Shown here piece by piece: positions 35,108-45,144 of a DNA stretch of 64,000 bases; the first letter of the stretch is position 1, and the number at the start of each line of letters is the position of its first letter. This DNA comes from Wenjunlia vitaminophila DSM 41686 (lineage in GTDB: Bacteria > Actinomycetota > Actinomycetes > Streptomycetales > Streptomycetaceae): NCBI RefSeq assembly GCF_000380165.1, contig NZ_KB904713.1:107639-171638 (forward strand), read 5' to 3'. A program made the position numbers and the translations under genes. The notes under the pieces were generated by a model. The model did not search any database. It saw nothing but the letters and a program-made list of their open reading frames with translations, and was not told the origin of the DNA.

Positions 35108-37407
35108 CCACCGATGCAGGAACGGCGAGTGAGCGAGTGAGCACGACCATCGATACCGTCAAGCGTGCCGTGGACACCCCCGGCCTGGCCCAGCCCTGGG
35201 CCGAGCTGGGGCTGAAGCGGGACGAGTACGACCGCATCCGGGAGATCCTGGGCCGCCGGCCCACCGGTGCCGAGCTGGCCATGTACTCGGTGATGTGGTC
35301 CGAGCACTGCTCCTACAAGTCCAGCAAGGTCCACCTTCGGCAGTTCGGCGAGAAGGCACCGCCGAGCGACGCCCTGCTGGTCGGGATCGGCGAGAACGCG
35401 GGCGTGGTGGACGTCGGCCAGGGCTACGCGGTCACGTTCAAGGTGGAGTCGCACAACCACCCCTCCTACGTTGAGCCCTACCAGGGCGCGGCCACCGGGG
35501 TCGGCGGGATCGTCCGGGACATCCTGGCGATGGGAGCCCGGCCGGTGGCGGTGATGGACCCGCTCCGGTTCGGCGCCGCCGACCACCCGGACACCCGGCG
35601 GGTACTGCCAGGAGTGGTCGCCGGTGTCGGGGGCTACGGCAACTGCCTCGGCCTCCCGAACATCGGGGGCGAGGTCGTCTTCGACCCCTGCTACCAGGGG
35701 AACCCGCTGGTCAACGCCCTGTGCGTGGGCGTGATGCGGCACGAGGACATCCATCTGGCCAAGGCTTCCGGCGTCGGCAACAAGGTCATCCTGTACGGCG
35801 CGAGGACCGGCGGGGACGGCATCGGTGGGGTCTCGGTGCTCGCCTCGGAGACCTTCGCGGACCCCAGCGCGGCCGGCACCCGACCGGCGAAGCGCCCCGC
35901 GGTGCAGGTCGGCGACCCGTTCCAGGAGAAGCTGCTCATCGAGTGCACCCTGGAGGTCTTCCGGGAGAAGCTGGTCGTCGGCATCCAGGACCTCGGCGGC
36001 GCCGGCCTGTCCTGCGCCACCAGCGAACTGGCCTCCGCGGGGAGCGGCGGCATGCGGGTCGAGCTGGACTCCGTCCCGCTGCGCGACGCGACGCTCTCCC
36101 CGGAGGAGATCCTGATGAGCGAGTCGCAGGAGCGCATGTGCGCGGTGGTGGAGCCGGACAAGGTCGAGCGTTTCCTGGAGATCTGCGAGAAGTGGGACGT
36201 CCTGGCGACCGTCATCGGTGAGGTGACCGACGGCGACCGGCTGGAGATCCACTGGCGCGGTGAGCAGATCGTGGACGTGCCGCCGCGCACCGTCGCCCAC
36301 GAGGGGCCGGTCTACCAGCGGCCCTACGCCCGGCCGGTGTGGCAGGACGCGCTCCAGGCGGACGACCCGGCGAAGCTGTCCCGCCCCGGCACCCCGGAGG
36401 AGCTGCGAGAGGCGGTGCTGAGCCTGGTCGCGTCGCCGAACCAGGCCTCGAAGTCCTGGATCACCTCCCAGTACGACCGCTACGTCCTGGGCAACACGGT
36501 GCTGGCCCAGCCCGAGGACTCCGGGATGATCCGCGTCGACGAGGAGACCAACCTCGGGGTGGCCCTGGCCACGGACGGCAACGGCCGGTACGCCAAGCTC
36601 GACCCGTACACCGGCGCTCAGCTCGCGCTCGCCGAGGCCTACCGGAACGTCGCCGCCTCCGGCGCCACCCCGCTGGCCGTGACCAACTGCCTGAACTTCG
36701 GATCGCCCGAGGACCCGGCCGCCATGTGGCAGTTCGCCGAGGCGTGCCGGGGCCTGGCCGACGCCTGCCTGGCCCTGGGCACCCCGGTGACCGGCGGCAA
36801 CGTCTCGTTCTACAACCAGACCGGCGAGGTGGCCATCCACCCCACTCCGGTGGTGGGGGTCCTCGGGGTGATCGACGACGTCACCCGGCGCACCCCGATG
36901 GGCTTCACCGGGGAGGGCGACCTGCTCTTCCTGCTCGGTGACACCCGTGAGGAGCTCGGCGGCTCGGCGTGGTCCGAGGTCGCCCACGGCCACCTCGGTG
37001 GTCTGCCGCCGGCCGTGGACCTGGACCGTGAGCGGCTGCTGGCCGAGGTGCTGGTGGCCGGGTCGAGGGACGGCATGCTCGACGCCGCCCACGACCTCTC
37101 GGACGGCGGCCTGGTTCAGGCCCTGGTGGAGAGCTGTCTGCGCGGGGGCCTGGGAGCCAGGATCGTGCTGCCGGAGGGGACGGACCCGTTCGTCGCCCTG
37201 TTCAGCGAGTCCACCGGACGCGCGGTGGTGGCGGTGCCCCGCAGCGAGGAGCTGCGGTTCACCGACATGTGCCGCGCCAGGGGGCTGCCGGCCACCCGGA
37301 TCGGCGTGGTGGACGGGGACAGCCTGGACGTTCAGGGGCAGTTCAGCATCGGCCTCGGGGAGCTCCGCGAGGCCAGCGAGAGCACCATCCCCGCGCTGCT
37401 CGGCTGA
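35104..37407 (+). CDS. purL: FGAM synthase subunit PurL
   Basis: 767 residues, the small PurL type that needs PurQ and PurS. Seen: [40 protein letters not shown], the ATP-binding [20 protein letters not shown], and [19 protein letters not shown]. It converts FGAR to FGAM. The stop is followed by a strong terminator, ending the purSQL operon. Confidence 0.97.
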   Translation: MTTDAGTASERVSTTIDTVKRAVDTPGLAQPWAELGLKRDEYDRIREILGRRPTGAELAMYSVMWSEHCSYKSSKVHLRQFGEKAPPSDALLVGIGENAGVVDVGQGYAVTFKVESHNHPSYVEPYQGAATGVGGIVRDILAMGARPVAVMDPLRFGAADHPDTRRVLPGVVAGVGGYGNCLGLPNIGGEVVFDPCYQGNPLVNALCVGVMRHEDIHLAKASGVGNKVILYGARTGGDGIGGVSVLASETFADPSAAGTRPAKRPAVQVGDPFQEKLLIECTLEVFREKLVVGIQDLGGAGLSCATSELASAGSGGMRVELDSVPLRDATLSPEEILMSESQERMCAVVEPDKVERFLEICEKWDVLATVIGEVTDGDRLEIHWRGEQIVDVPPRTVAHEGPVYQRPYARPVWQDALQADDPAKLSRPGTPEELREAVLSLVASPNQASKSWITSQYDRYVLGNTVLAQPEDSGMIRVDEETNLGVALATDGNGRYAKLDPYTGAQLALAEAYRNVAASGATPLAVTNCLNFGSPEDPAAMWQFAEACRGLADACLALGTPVTGGNVSFYNQTGEVAIHPTPVVGVLGVIDDVTRRTPMGFTGEGDLLFLLGDTREELGGSAWSEVAHGHLGGLPPAVDLDRERLLAEVLVAGSRDGMLDAAHDLSDGGLVQALVESCLRGGLGARIVLPEGTDPFVALFSESTGRAVVAVPRSEELRFTDMCRARGLPATRIGVVDGDSLDVQGQFSIGLGELREASESTIPALLG

Positions 37408-37410
37408 CCC

Positions 37411-37440
37411 GGTGCCCGGCCCCGGAGTGGGCCGGGCACC
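37411..37440 (+). terminator. Terminator of the purSQL operon
   Basis: GGTGCCCGGCCC (37411-37422) pairs perfectly with GGGCCGGGCACC (37429-37440) around CGGAGT. No T-run follows. Confidence 0.8.
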
Positions 37441-37458
37441 CGGTATAGGGTCGCCCGC

Positions 37459-38250
37459 ATGCCGCCTCGCGTCCGCACCCACAACCCGGACCGGATTCGC
37501 AACGCGCTGGTTGCGCAGGCGTGGAGCCTGCGCGGCGCCGTCGGGTCGCTCGACCCCGCGGACCTGGCCCGCCCCACCCGGCTCGACGGGTGGACCGTGG
37601 GGGACCTCGTGGTGCACCTGGCCCTGCAGCTCGAGGCGCTGCCGCGGGTACTGGCCGAGCCGGCGCCCGAAGGGGCCGCGGCCGAGCTGACCCTGTCGCG
37701 GTGGGCGGTGTCCACCGCGTCGGTCGCCGAGCGCCTAGACGCCGACACCCGGGCCGCGGTCGCCGGGTGCCCGGACCCGGTGGTCCGCCTTGACTCGGCG
37801 GTGAACGCACTCCAGGACGCCGTGTCCGCCCCGCTGCCCGACCGCGCGGTCCGCATCCGACTGGGCACCATGACCGCCCTGGACTTCGCGGTGACCCGGC
37901 TGGTGGAGATGGTGGTGCACGCCGACGACCTGGCCGCCGCCACCGGTGCGGACGTCCCCCTGGACCGGCACGCCCTGGCCACCGTGGTGCGGCTGCTCGC
38001 CGACGCTCTGGCCGCCGAGGCGCCAGGGGGCTCGGTGGAGCTGCGGGTCCCCCCGTTCGCCGTGGTGCAGTGCGTGGCCGGTCCCCGACACACCCGGGGC
38101 ACCCCGCCCAACGTGGTGGAAACCGACCCGCTCACCTGGATCCGCCTCGCTGCCGGCCGCCTCACCTGGGCGGACGCCGTGGCCGACGCGGCTCTCACGG
38201 CCAGCGGCGAGCGCTCCGACCTGTCCGGTTTGCTCCCGGTTCTCGGGTGA
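37459..38250 (+). CDS. Maleylpyruvate isomerase-like / sterol-carrier-family protein
   Basis: 263 residues. The N-terminal part is DinB/MDMPI-like (RIRNALVAQAWSLRGAVGSL, LDGWTVGDLVVHLALQLEAL, and VTRLVEMVVHADDLAAATGA with candidate metal histidines). The C-terminal 70 residues resemble an SCP2-like domain (LRVPPFAVVQCVAG, TWIRLAAGRLTWADAVADA). Mycothiol-dependent chemistry is known for some members. A TAGGGT hexamer ends 7 bases before the ATG with no Shine-Dalgarno, consistent with a leaderless transcript. From memory, Streptomyces has a homologue at this place between purL and purF. Confidence 0.8.
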   Translation: MPPRVRTHNPDRIRNALVAQAWSLRGAVGSLDPADLARPTRLDGWTVGDLVVHLALQLEALPRVLAEPAPEGAAAELTLSRWAVSTASVAERLDADTRAAVAGCPDPVVRLDSAVNALQDAVSAPLPDRAVRIRLGTMTALDFAVTRLVEMVVHADDLAAATGADVPLDRHALATVVRLLADALAAEAPGGSVELRVPPFAVVQCVAGPRHTRGTPPNVVETDPLTWIRLAAGRLTWADAVADAALTASGERSDLSGLLPVLG

Positions 38251-38414
38251 CCAGGACCACACCGTTCCGGCCCGCCCCGAGTGTGACCTAACTATCACCC
38301 GAGTGGTGTTCGACCCGTGTTCTCCCGGTTCTGCCGGGGGATCGGCGGCTCCGACGGCCGTGGAAAGGCGCTGGGGGCCACCTCCCCCGTTCGGCCCTCG
38401 CCGAGGACCTGTCC

Positions 38415-38420
38415 TAGACT
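38415..38420 (+). promoter_or_regulatory. Candidate -10 element of purF (leaderless)
   Basis: TAGACT lies 7 bases before the purF GTG start, with no Shine-Dalgarno between. No convincing -35 is seen. Upstream (38282-38300) GTGACC..TATCAC forms a loose inverted repeat that could be an operator. Confidence 0.45.
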
Positions 38421-38427
38421 CGAACTC

Positions 38428-39990
38428 GTGCCACGTGGTGACGGATCCCTCAACCACGATCTCCTTCCCGGTGAGAAGGGCCCCAAGGACGCCTGCGGCG
38501 TCTTCGGTGTCTGGGCCCCCGGTGAAGAGGTCGCCAAACTCACCTACTTCGGGCTGTACGCACTGCAACACCGTGGACAGGAGTCCGCGGGGATAGCAGT
38601 CAGCAACGGCTCCCAGATCCTGGTCTTCAAGGACATGGGCCTGGTCTCCCAGGTCTTCGACGAGACCGCGCTGAGCTCACTGAGTGGGCACCTGGCCATC
38701 GGCCACACCCGTTACTCCACCACCGGTGCCTCGGTGTGGGAGAACGCCCAGCCCACCTTCCGTGCCAGCGACAACGGCTCCATCGCGCTGGGCCACAACG
38801 GCAACCTGGTGAACACCGCCGAGCTCGCCGAACTGGTCGCCGCGCTGCCCCGGCGGCAGGGCCGGCCGTCGCAGGCAGCCGCCACCAACGACACCGACCT
38901 GATCACCGCGCTGCTCGCCGGCCAGTACGACCAGGACGGGGCACCGCTGTCCCTCGAGGAGGCCGCGGCCCGGGTGCTGCCCCAGGTCAAGGGCGCCTTC
39001 TCGTTGGTGTTCATGGACGAGCACACCCTCTACGCGGCCCGCGACCCGCAGGGCATCCGCCCGCTGGTCCTCGGCCGCCTGGAGCGCGGCTGGGTGGTCG
39101 CCTCCGAGACCGCCGCCCTGGACATCGTCGGCGCCTCCTTCATCCGGGAGATCGAGCCGGGCGAGCTGGTGGCGGTGGACGCCAACGGCCTGCGGGCCAC
39201 CAGGTTCGCCGAGGCCCGGCCCAAGGGCTGCGTCTTCGAGTACGTCTACCTGGCCCGCCCCGACACCGACATCGCCGGCCGCAACGTGCACCTGTCACGG
39301 GTCGAGATGGGCCGTCGCCTCGCCAAGGAGGCTCCGGTCGAGGCCGACCTGGTGATACCCACCCCGGAGTCGGGCACCCCGGCCGCCGTCGGCTACGCGG
39401 AGGCCAGCGGCATCCCCTACGGCGCAGGCCTGGTCAAGAACTCCTACGTCGGCCGCACCTTCATCCAGCCCAGCCAGACCATCCGCCAGCTCGGCATACG
39501 GTTGAAGCTGAACCCGCTGAAGGAGGTCATCCGGGGCAAGCGCCTGGTGGTGGTGGACGACTCGATCGTCCGCGGCAACACCCAGCGGGCCCTGGTCCGC
39601 ATGCTGCGTGAGGCCGGCGCCGCCGAGGTGCACATCCGGATCTCCTCGCCGCCGATCAAGTGGCCGTGCTTCTTCGGCATCGACTTCGCCACCCGCGCCG
39701 AACTGATCGCCAACGGCCTGACCGTCGAGGAGATCGGCACCTCGCTCGGCGCCGACTCGTTGGCCTACATCTCCATCGACAGCATGATCGAGGCCACCAC
39801 CATCGCCAAGCCCAACCTCTGCCGGGCCTGCTTCGACGGTGAGTACCCGATGGAGCTGCCCGACCCCCGACTGCTCGGCAAGCACCTGCGGGAGGACGAG
39901 GCGGCGGCCCCGGCCCGCACCGACGTCGCGGACGCGGTCCCCTCGCTGCTCAGCGGGCCCGGCGGCGCGGACGCCCTGCGCCGCCCGTAG
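38428..39990 (+). CDS. purF: Amidophosphoribosyltransferase
   Basis: 520 residues, starting GTG 38428. The first 22 residues are a propeptide; the N-terminal nucleophile after cleavage is Cys 23 in KDACGVFGVWAPGEE. The glutaminase half has GQESAGIAVS, GHTRYSTTG and HNGNLVN. The PRTase half has the PRPP motif LVVVDDSIVRGNTQRALV, and cysteines such as CFFGIDF and LCRACFDG fit a 4Fe-4S cluster type. It makes phosphoribosylamine from PRPP and glutamine, the committed purine step. It is 47 bases before purM and probably cotranscribed. Confidence 0.97.
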   Translation: MPRGDGSLNHDLLPGEKGPKDACGVFGVWAPGEEVAKLTYFGLYALQHRGQESAGIAVSNGSQILVFKDMGLVSQVFDETALSSLSGHLAIGHTRYSTTGASVWENAQPTFRASDNGSIALGHNGNLVNTAELAELVAALPRRQGRPSQAAATNDTDLITALLAGQYDQDGAPLSLEEAAARVLPQVKGAFSLVFMDEHTLYAARDPQGIRPLVLGRLERGWVVASETAALDIVGASFIREIEPGELVAVDANGLRATRFAEARPKGCVFEYVYLARPDTDIAGRNVHLSRVEMGRRLAKEAPVEADLVIPTPESGTPAAVGYAEASGIPYGAGLVKNSYVGRTFIQPSQTIRQLGIRLKLNPLKEVIRGKRLVVVDDSIVRGNTQRALVRMLREAGAAEVHIRISSPPIKWPCFFGIDFATRAELIANGLTVEEIGTSLGADSLAYISIDSMIEATTIAKPNLCRACFDGEYPMELPDPRLLGKHLREDEAAAPARTDVADAVPSLLSGPGGADALRRP

Positions 39991-40037
39991 CCACCCCGAC
40001 GGCGCACCAGTAATCCCAGCGGAAAGAGCTCCTCACC

Positions 40038-41132
40038 GTGTCCGAGACCAACCGATCCCACCCCAAGGACGCCCCCGCCCCCGCGGCCAGCTACGCCGCC
40101 GCGGGCGTGGACATCGAGGCCGGTGACCGCGCCGTCGAACTGATGCGGACCTGGGTCGCCAAGGCCACCCGGCCCGAGGTCGTGGGCGGCCTCGGTGGCT
40201 TCGCCGGCCTGTTCGACGTCTCCTCGCTCAAGGGCTACACCCGTCCGCTGCTGGCCACCTCCACCGACGGCGTCGGCACCAAGGTGGCCGTCGCCCAGCG
40301 CATGGACCGGCACGACACCATCGGCCACGACCTGGTCGGCATGGTGGTGGACGACCTGGTGGTGTGCGGGGCCGAGCCGCTGTTCATGACGGACTACATC
40401 GCCACGGGCAAGGTGCACCCGGAGCGGATCGCCGCGGTGGTCAAGGGCATCGCCGAGGGGTGCGCCCTCGCTGGCTGCGCCCTGGTCGGCGGGGAGACCG
40501 CCGAGCACCCCGGGCTGCTCGGCCCGGACGAGTACGACGTGGCGGGAGCCGGCACCGGGGTGGTGGAGGCGGACCGGGTGCTGGGCCCCGAGCGGGTCCG
40601 CGCCGGGGACGTGGTGATCGCGATGGCCGCGTCCGGGCTCCACTCCAACGGGTACTCACTGGTGCGCCACGTGTTCTTCGAGCGGGCCGGTTGGACCCTG
40701 GACCGGCAGGTTCCGGAGTTCGGCCGCACCCTCGGCGAGGAGCTGCTGGAGCCGACCCGGATCTACGCGCTCGACTGCCTCGCGCTGGCCCGGGCCACCG
40801 AGGTACACGCGTTCGCCCACGTCACCGGGGGTGGGCTGGCCGCCAACCTGGCCCGGGTGATCCCCGAGGGTCTCGCCGCCCGGCTGGACCGCGGCACCTG
40901 GACGCCGCCTCCGGTGTTCACCCTGGTCGGGGCCCTCGGTGGCGTCCACCAGGAGGAACTCGAGCGGACCCTGAACATGGGCGTGGGCATGGTCGCGGTG
41001 GTGCCCCCGCACGCCGTGGACCCGACGCTGGCGCTGCTCGCCGAGCGCGGGGTGGACGCCTGGGCGCTCGGTGACGTGGTGCCGCGGGACGATGACTCGC
41101 TGGCCGCCGCGCTGCGCGGGGAGCACCGCTGA
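40038..41132 (+). CDS. purM: Phosphoribosylformylglycinamidine cyclo-ligase
   Basis: 364 residues, AIR synthetase. Seen: YAAAGVDIEAGDRAVELM, LATSTDGVGTKVAVAQRMDR, GHDLVGMVVDDLVVCGAEPL, and HVTGGGLAANLARVIPEGLA. It closes the imidazole ring using FGAM and ATP. The start is GTG 40038; GGAAAGAG lies upstream. A terminator follows after 34 bases. Confidence 0.97.
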   Translation: MSETNRSHPKDAPAPAASYAAAGVDIEAGDRAVELMRTWVAKATRPEVVGGLGGFAGLFDVSSLKGYTRPLLATSTDGVGTKVAVAQRMDRHDTIGHDLVGMVVDDLVVCGAEPLFMTDYIATGKVHPERIAAVVKGIAEGCALAGCALVGGETAEHPGLLGPDEYDVAGAGTGVVEADRVLGPERVRAGDVVIAMAASGLHSNGYSLVRHVFFERAGWTLDRQVPEFGRTLGEELLEPTRIYALDCLALARATEVHAFAHVTGGGLAANLARVIPEGLAARLDRGTWTPPPVFTLVGALGGVHQEELERTLNMGVGMVAVVPPHAVDPTLALLAERGVDAWALGDVVPRDDDSLAAALRGEHR

Positions 41133-41166
41133 GGTCGGCTCCGGCCGCCGGCCGTCCGGTACCCGG

Positions 41167-41197
41167 GGGCCGTCGGGGGCGACACCCCCGGCGGCCC
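41167..41197 (+). terminator. Terminator after purM
   Basis: GGGCCG-T-CGGGGG (41167-41179) pairs with CCCCCG-G-CGGCCC (41185-41197) around CGACA, one T-G wobble within 13 pairs. Confidence 0.75.
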
Positions 41198-41316
41198 GCC
41201 ACCCTGGGCCCGGTGGCCGCGGGAGGGGCCGGCTTAGCGGCGCGCGGGCGGACCCCGGCGTCCCGGCGGTGTGCGGGAAACCGTCGGACGGCCCCCGGGC
41301 GGCTGGGCACGACGAA

Positions 41317-41349
41317 ACCCGGTCCTGGGCTTCACACCCTGGACCGGGT
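41317..41349 (-). terminator. Terminator of the DUF3073 gene
   Basis: ACCCGGTCC (41317-41325) and GGACCGGGT (41341-41349) pair perfectly; on the minus strand TTTCGTC follows. It lies 25 bases after the DUF3073 stop. Confidence 0.7.
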
Positions 41350-41374
41350 CCCTACGCGGGCGAACCCGCGCGGC

Positions 41375-41626
41375 TCAGGCGCCGCGACGGGCAGGGCCGG
41401 ACTTGCCGCCCTCGTCCTCGTCGTCCTCGTAATAGGCGGCGTACGCCGCATACGGGTCGTCCTCCAGCTCGTCATCGTCATGCAGCGGCTCGTTGTCCCG
41501 GTTGACCGGCTGCGATGTCGATGCGCCCAGCTCTTCGGCCAGGCGGGAAAGGTCTGTCCCGCCGCTGTTGTACTTCAACTGGCGGGCGACCTTCGTCTGC
41601 TTGGCCTTGGCCCGGCCGCGCCCCAT
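41375..41626 (-). CDS. DUF3073 family protein
   Basis: 83 residues beginning MGRGRAKAKQTKVARQLKY, the DUF3073 signature, then TDLSRLAEELGAS and an acidic tail (DDDELEDDPYAAYAAYYEDD) ending in basic residues. A conserved actinobacterial protein of unknown function. The very basic start and acidic tail could suggest nucleic-acid or ribosome contact, which is inference. It has its own terminator and converges on purM. Confidence 0.92.
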   Translation of the reverse strand: MGRGRAKAKQTKVARQLKYNSGGTDLSRLAEELGASTSQPVNRDNEPLHDDDELEDDPYAAYAAYYEDDEDEGGKSGPARRGA

Positions 41627-41948
41627 GGCTCGACCCCCTCAACGACGGGGCTCGACGGCCCCGAGTCTTGACACGCGTTCATGATCTGGAACGGTCCCTC
41701 ATAGGAAAGACCGCCCGTAGGCCACCAACGGTACCTGCTTCCGAGGCCGTACGGTACGCCGCCCGCGCGACGTGCCGAACACCGGGCACCGTTCGTCGCC
41801 TCGTCCCCGCTGGTCAGCATCAATTTTACGGTGTCCGCCCCCGGCGCGCGGCCGGGCTCGGGCACCGTCAGTCCAATGGGCTCATCGGCGGACCCGACGC
41901 CGGCGGGTCACGCCTGGTGCCGGGTCCGCGACGGAGGGCGGAACGGGC
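41627..41948. other. Intergenic region DUF3073 to valine dehydrogenase
   Basis: 322 bases between two minus-strand genes. It should hold the DUF3073 promoter; TATGAG on the minus strand (near 41700) is a possible -10. No gene is visible. Confidence 0.35.
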
Positions 41949-43052
41949 TCACCGGCGCGTCGCCGTCCGTGCCTCGAGGGCCTCCGCCATCCGGGCCTCG
42001 GCCAGCCGGTCGGCGGCGACCGCGGGCGGCACCCCGTCGGCCTCCGCGCGGGCGAAGATGTTCAGGGTGGTGTCGAAGATCTTGGCCGCCTTGCCCTTGG
42101 CCCGCTCGAAGTCGAAGCCGTGGATCTCGTCCGCGACCTGGATCACCCCGCCGGAGTTCACCACGTAGTCGGGTGCGTACAGGACGTGCCGGTCGGCGAG
42201 GTCCTTCTCCACCCCCGGGTGGGCGAGCTGGTTGTTCGCCGCGCCACAGACGATGGAGGCGGTCAGGACCGGGACGGTGGCGTCGTTGAGCGCGCCGCCG
42301 AGCGCGCACGGGGCGTAGACGTCCAGGTTTGATGTGATCAATGTCTCAGTGTCCGCCACCGCGGTCACCTGCGGGTACCGAGCCCTGACTCGCTCCACCG
42401 CGTCCGCCCGGACGTCGGTGACCAGCACCTCGGCGCCGTCGGCGAGCAGGTGCTCGACCAGGATGTGGCCGACCTTTCCGACCCCGGCCACGCCCACCCG
42501 CCGGCCGCGCAGGGTGGGCTCGCCCCAGCGGGCCTGGGCGCTGGCGCGCATGCCCTGGAACACGCCGAACGCCGTCAGGACCGAGGAGTCGCCGGCGCCG
42601 CCCTGCTCCGGGGAGCGACCAGTGGTCCACTGGCACTCCCGGGCCACCACGTCCATGTCGGCCACGTAGGTGCCGACGTCGCAGGCCGTGTAGTAGCGCC
42701 CGCCGAGGGAGGCCACGAAGCGACCGTAGGCGAGCAGCAGGCGCTCGCTCTTGAGGGTGTCCGGGTCACCGATGATCACGGCCTTGCCGCCGCCGTGGTC
42801 GAGCCCGGCGAGGGCGTTCTTGTAGGACATGCCGCGAGCGAGGTTCAAGGCGTCCTCGACTGCTTCGTCCTCGGTGGCGTAGGCGTGGAACCGGGTACCG
42901 CCCAGGGCGGGGCCCAGCGCGGTGGAGTGCAGGGCGATGACGGCCCTGAGGCCGCTGGCACGGTCCTGACAGAGCACGACCTGCTCGTGGCCGCCGAGCT
43001 CGGATGCGAAAAGCCGGGCGACGACACTGTCGGCCTGACGTACGTCGGTCAC
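41949..43052 (-). CDS. vdh: Branched-chain amino acid (valine) dehydrogenase
   Basis: 367 residues of the Leu/Val/Phe/Glu dehydrogenase family. The catalytic lysines lie in [32 protein letters not shown] follows, and the NAD fold is [20 protein letters not shown]. Tail: [15 protein letters not shown]. It oxidatively deaminates branched-chain amino acids to oxoacids, feeding catabolism or acyl starter units. Position next to a hypothetical gene and bldC matches the valine dehydrogenase gene of Streptomyces. The start is GTG 43052 with GGGAG upstream. Confidence 0.9.
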   Translation of the reverse strand: MTDVRQADSVVARLFASELGGHEQVVLCQDRASGLRAVIALHSTALGPALGGTRFHAYATEDEAVEDALNLARGMSYKNALAGLDHGGGKAVIIGDPDTLKSERLLLAYGRFVASLGGRYYTACDVGTYVADMDVVARECQWTTGRSPEQGGAGDSSVLTAFGVFQGMRASAQARWGEPTLRGRRVGVAGVGKVGHILVEHLLADGAEVLVTDVRADAVERVRARYPQVTAVADTETLITSNLDVYAPCALGGALNDATVPVLTASIVCGAANNQLAHPGVEKDLADRHVLYAPDYVVNSGGVIQVADEIHGFDFERAKGKAAKIFDTTLNIFARAEADGVPPAVAADRLAEARMAEALEARTATRR

Positions 43053-43232
43053 TGTGGTGACTCCCGTGGTGGAGAGGTTGGCCCGCCGAGGTGTCAGGCG
43101 GGACTGATGGGCACACAGCGTAGATCCTCCACGGGGGCCGGCCGCTCGAAGTGGCCCGGAACACCCTCACCGGTCCCCGGCCGCGTGCGACGATGCTGAC
43201 GGCCAGCACGGAGCCGCTAGGGGAGTGAGCGC

Positions 43233-44108
43233 GTGGCGCAGTCGTCGGTCGAGGTGCCCTACAACGCCTACCTGCGGGTCTACGAGCCGCTCGCGGCCTT
43301 CCCGGAGCCGGAGCGCTCGCACTGGTCGGAGTACGCGGCCAGGGCCGCTGAGGACCGGCCGACGGAGCAGGACGAGGTGCGGCAGGCGCTGGTGGACCTG
43401 GTGCCCGTCCCCCCGGTGCCCGTTCCGGTGCACGAGAGCCGGGACGCCTTCGTGGCGGTCGTGGACGGGGTCACCCTGGTCTGCCCCTGGCGTACCCGGC
43501 TGCGGTCCTGGTTGGCTCTCGAGGAACTGCGGCACCAGTTCCCGCGTCCGGTGCTGGACGCGGTGCTGCCGCCGGTGGTGCGCGTCCAGGCGGAGGCCGA
43601 CTACGAGCACTGGCGTGAGCGCAACCCCGACGTGCGGCCGTGGATCAGGTCGAGCACCTGGCACGTACCCGTCCGGTGGTTCGTGCTGTTCAGCGATGAC
43701 GAGCGTGAGTTCGAGGCGGGCCGCATCGAGGAGCGCTCCGACGGGCCGGACAAGCGGCGCTCCAGCCCGCTGCTGCGGTACCGCACACCCATGGTGCAGG
43801 CTAGGCGCCGGGTGGCCCGGGGGCTGAAGGTCCTGCGGGACACCATGGGGGAGGGACCGTTGATCGAGGGGCTGATCGAGGTGGGCCGCTGGATCGAGGA
43901 CTTCCATCCCCGCTCGCTCGTGGAGCTGGACTACGGCGGGCTGGTCCACGCGATCGACGAGGACAGCCTGGCCGAGGACCGTTCCGCGGCGGACGTGGCC
44001 GAGGGGCTCGCGGCCCTGAAGGCGGAGGACGGGGCACGCGCCGGACAGGCGTACGAGCGCCTCACCGAGCGGTGGCGCGGGGTTCGCGAACTGGAGTTCG
44101 CGAGCTGA
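43233..44108 (+). CDS. Conserved hypothetical protein upstream of bldC
   Basis: 291 residues from GTG 43233 (GGGGAG upstream). N-terminus VEVPYNAYLRVYEPLAAFPE, then VALVDLVPVPPVPVPV-like Pro/Val stretch, SSTWHVPVRWFVLFSDDERE, and RRRVARGLKVLRDTMGEGPL. No membrane segment or known catalytic motif. The gene between valine dehydrogenase and bldC in Streptomyces is a homologue as far as I recall. Its role is unknown, and it is probably not cotranscribed with bldC because a hairpin and 468 bases separate them. Confidence 0.8.
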   Translation: MAQSSVEVPYNAYLRVYEPLAAFPEPERSHWSEYAARAAEDRPTEQDEVRQALVDLVPVPPVPVPVHESRDAFVAVVDGVTLVCPWRTRLRSWLALEELRHQFPRPVLDAVLPPVVRVQAEADYEHWRERNPDVRPWIRSSTWHVPVRWFVLFSDDEREFEAGRIEERSDGPDKRRSSPLLRYRTPMVQARRRVARGLKVLRDTMGEGPLIEGLIEVGRWIEDFHPRSLVELDYGGLVHAIDEDSLAEDRSAADVAEGLAALKAEDGARAGQAYERLTERWRGVRELEFAS

Positions 44109-44161
44109 AACCGGGCGAGTCGCCGCGAGAATCGCGTTCGCCGTGATTCGGAAATAACGGC

Positions 44162-44187
44162 CCTAACGTGATGTATCGCACGTTAGG
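44162..44187 (+). terminator. Hairpin after the hypothetical gene
   Basis: CCTAACGTG (44162-44170) and CACGTTAGG (44179-44187) pair perfectly around 8 bases. It may terminate the upstream gene or act as an operator for the bldC leader. Confidence 0.55.
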
Positions 44188-44331
44188 CACCTCTGGTGCA
44201 GCCAGCCTAGATGTGTCAAAGTAGGACAAGCAACCGCATGGTTGAGGCTTCTATGTCCTTTCGGGTGGATGGGCTCCGGTTCGGTGGCTCGATGGGGGAT
44301 GGCGGGCCTCTGGGTAAGCTGTGACTGATCG

Positions 44332-44359
44332 TTACTCTCGAGTGACTGTCCGCTATAGG
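44332..44359 (+). promoter_or_regulatory. Candidate bldC promoter with overlapping near-palindrome
   Basis: TTACTC (44332-44337) and TATAGG (44354-44359) are 16 bases apart. The near-palindrome GTTACTC-TC-GAGTGAC (44331-44346) covers the -35. A repressor binding there would block transcription. The leader to bldC would be about 210 bases; the 468-base gap shows no other gene. Confidence 0.45.
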
Positions 44360-44576
44360 CCGGTCCATCGGCATCCGCCAAGGTTGAGCACCTGAGGGGT
44401 CAATTCCATCGGTTTGGCCGACGGGGCTGGACAGATGGTGTAGTTGTAGTGCCGAGGACAAGCCGTTCGTCCTATTACCGACTCGGCCCGCGTGCGCCAT
44501 TTCGGGCATCGCGGGTCAAGGTGCAGAATTTGAAGGAAAGAACCGTGTTGGTTCGGTTCTCCCGAGGAGGCCGCTC

Positions 44577-44783
44577 ATGACCGCTCGCACCCCTGATGCC
44601 GAGCCGCTGCTGACCCCGGCTGAGGTCGCCACCATGTTCCGCGTCGATCCCAAGACGGTCACGCGCTGGGCAAAGGCAGGCAAGCTCACGTCGATCCGCA
44701 CGCTCGGCGGTCACCGCCGCTACCGCGAGGCGGAGGTTCGCGCCCTGCTGGCGGGCATCCCCCAGCAGCGCAGCGAGCCCTGA
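44577..44783 (+). CDS. bldC: MerR-type developmental regulator BldC
   Basis: 68 residues: LLTPAEVATMFRVDPKTVTR, WAKAGKLTSIRTLGGHRRYR, EAEVRALLAGI. This is the single-domain MerR-like winged helix of BldC, which binds head-to-tail on direct repeats and controls the start of sporulation and secondary metabolism in Streptomyces. Start ATG 44577 with GAGGAGGCCG upstream. Presence of BldC supports a sporulating actinomycete. Confidence 0.95.
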   Translation: MTARTPDAEPLLTPAEVATMFRVDPKTVTRWAKAGKLTSIRTLGGHRRYREAEVRALLAGIPQQRSEP

Positions 44784-45144
44784 CCACCAGCCAGAACGCG
44801 GCCCTGGGGTCCCCCAACCCCGCATGGTGTCCGTGTTCTCGGCTCCAGTGCCAACTGCGCTGACTCATCAGGGTTTTGACGAAGGGTCGTATCGGATTCC
44901 GCCGGATCCGGTGCGGCCCTTCTGGCATCCCCGGAGCCCTCTCTGGGGCGCCCCGGGCCAGGGGAAGCAGCCCTTCCGGGGACCGGAACCGGCCAGGCGA
45001 CACATGTCGGCAGGCCCCGCGGGGGTACCCCGCTCCTGGTCCCTCCCAGCTCCTCACTGGGCGGTGAAATTTCACATATAAAATTGATGCCTTCTGAGGG
45101 GCGGATGGCTTCCCTTCTTTTCCAAACTCATTTCGTGATGCGCG
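44784..45144. promoter_or_regulatory. Intergenic region with AT island, palindrome and Crp-like site
   Basis: 361 bases without a convincing gene. GTGAAATTTCAC (45064-45075) is a perfect 12-base palindrome followed by ATATAAAAT, in an otherwise GC-rich region. CGTGATGCGCGTCACA (45134-45149) matches the Crp-type consensus TGTGA-N6-TCACA at all but one position, but it overlaps the 3' end of the minus-strand DUF6274-like gene. A nested stem near 44882-44923 may end bldC transcription. Confidence 0.45.

Noticed and set aside
34930-37617. 895-codon open frame on the minus strand
   Set aside because: It lies antisense to purL; composition is the His/Gln/Arg/Gly-rich shadow produced by high-GC coding DNA.
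44824-45081. 85-codon frame downstream of bldC
   Set aside because: Pro/Gly-rich without a ribosome-binding site; ends in the AT palindrome.
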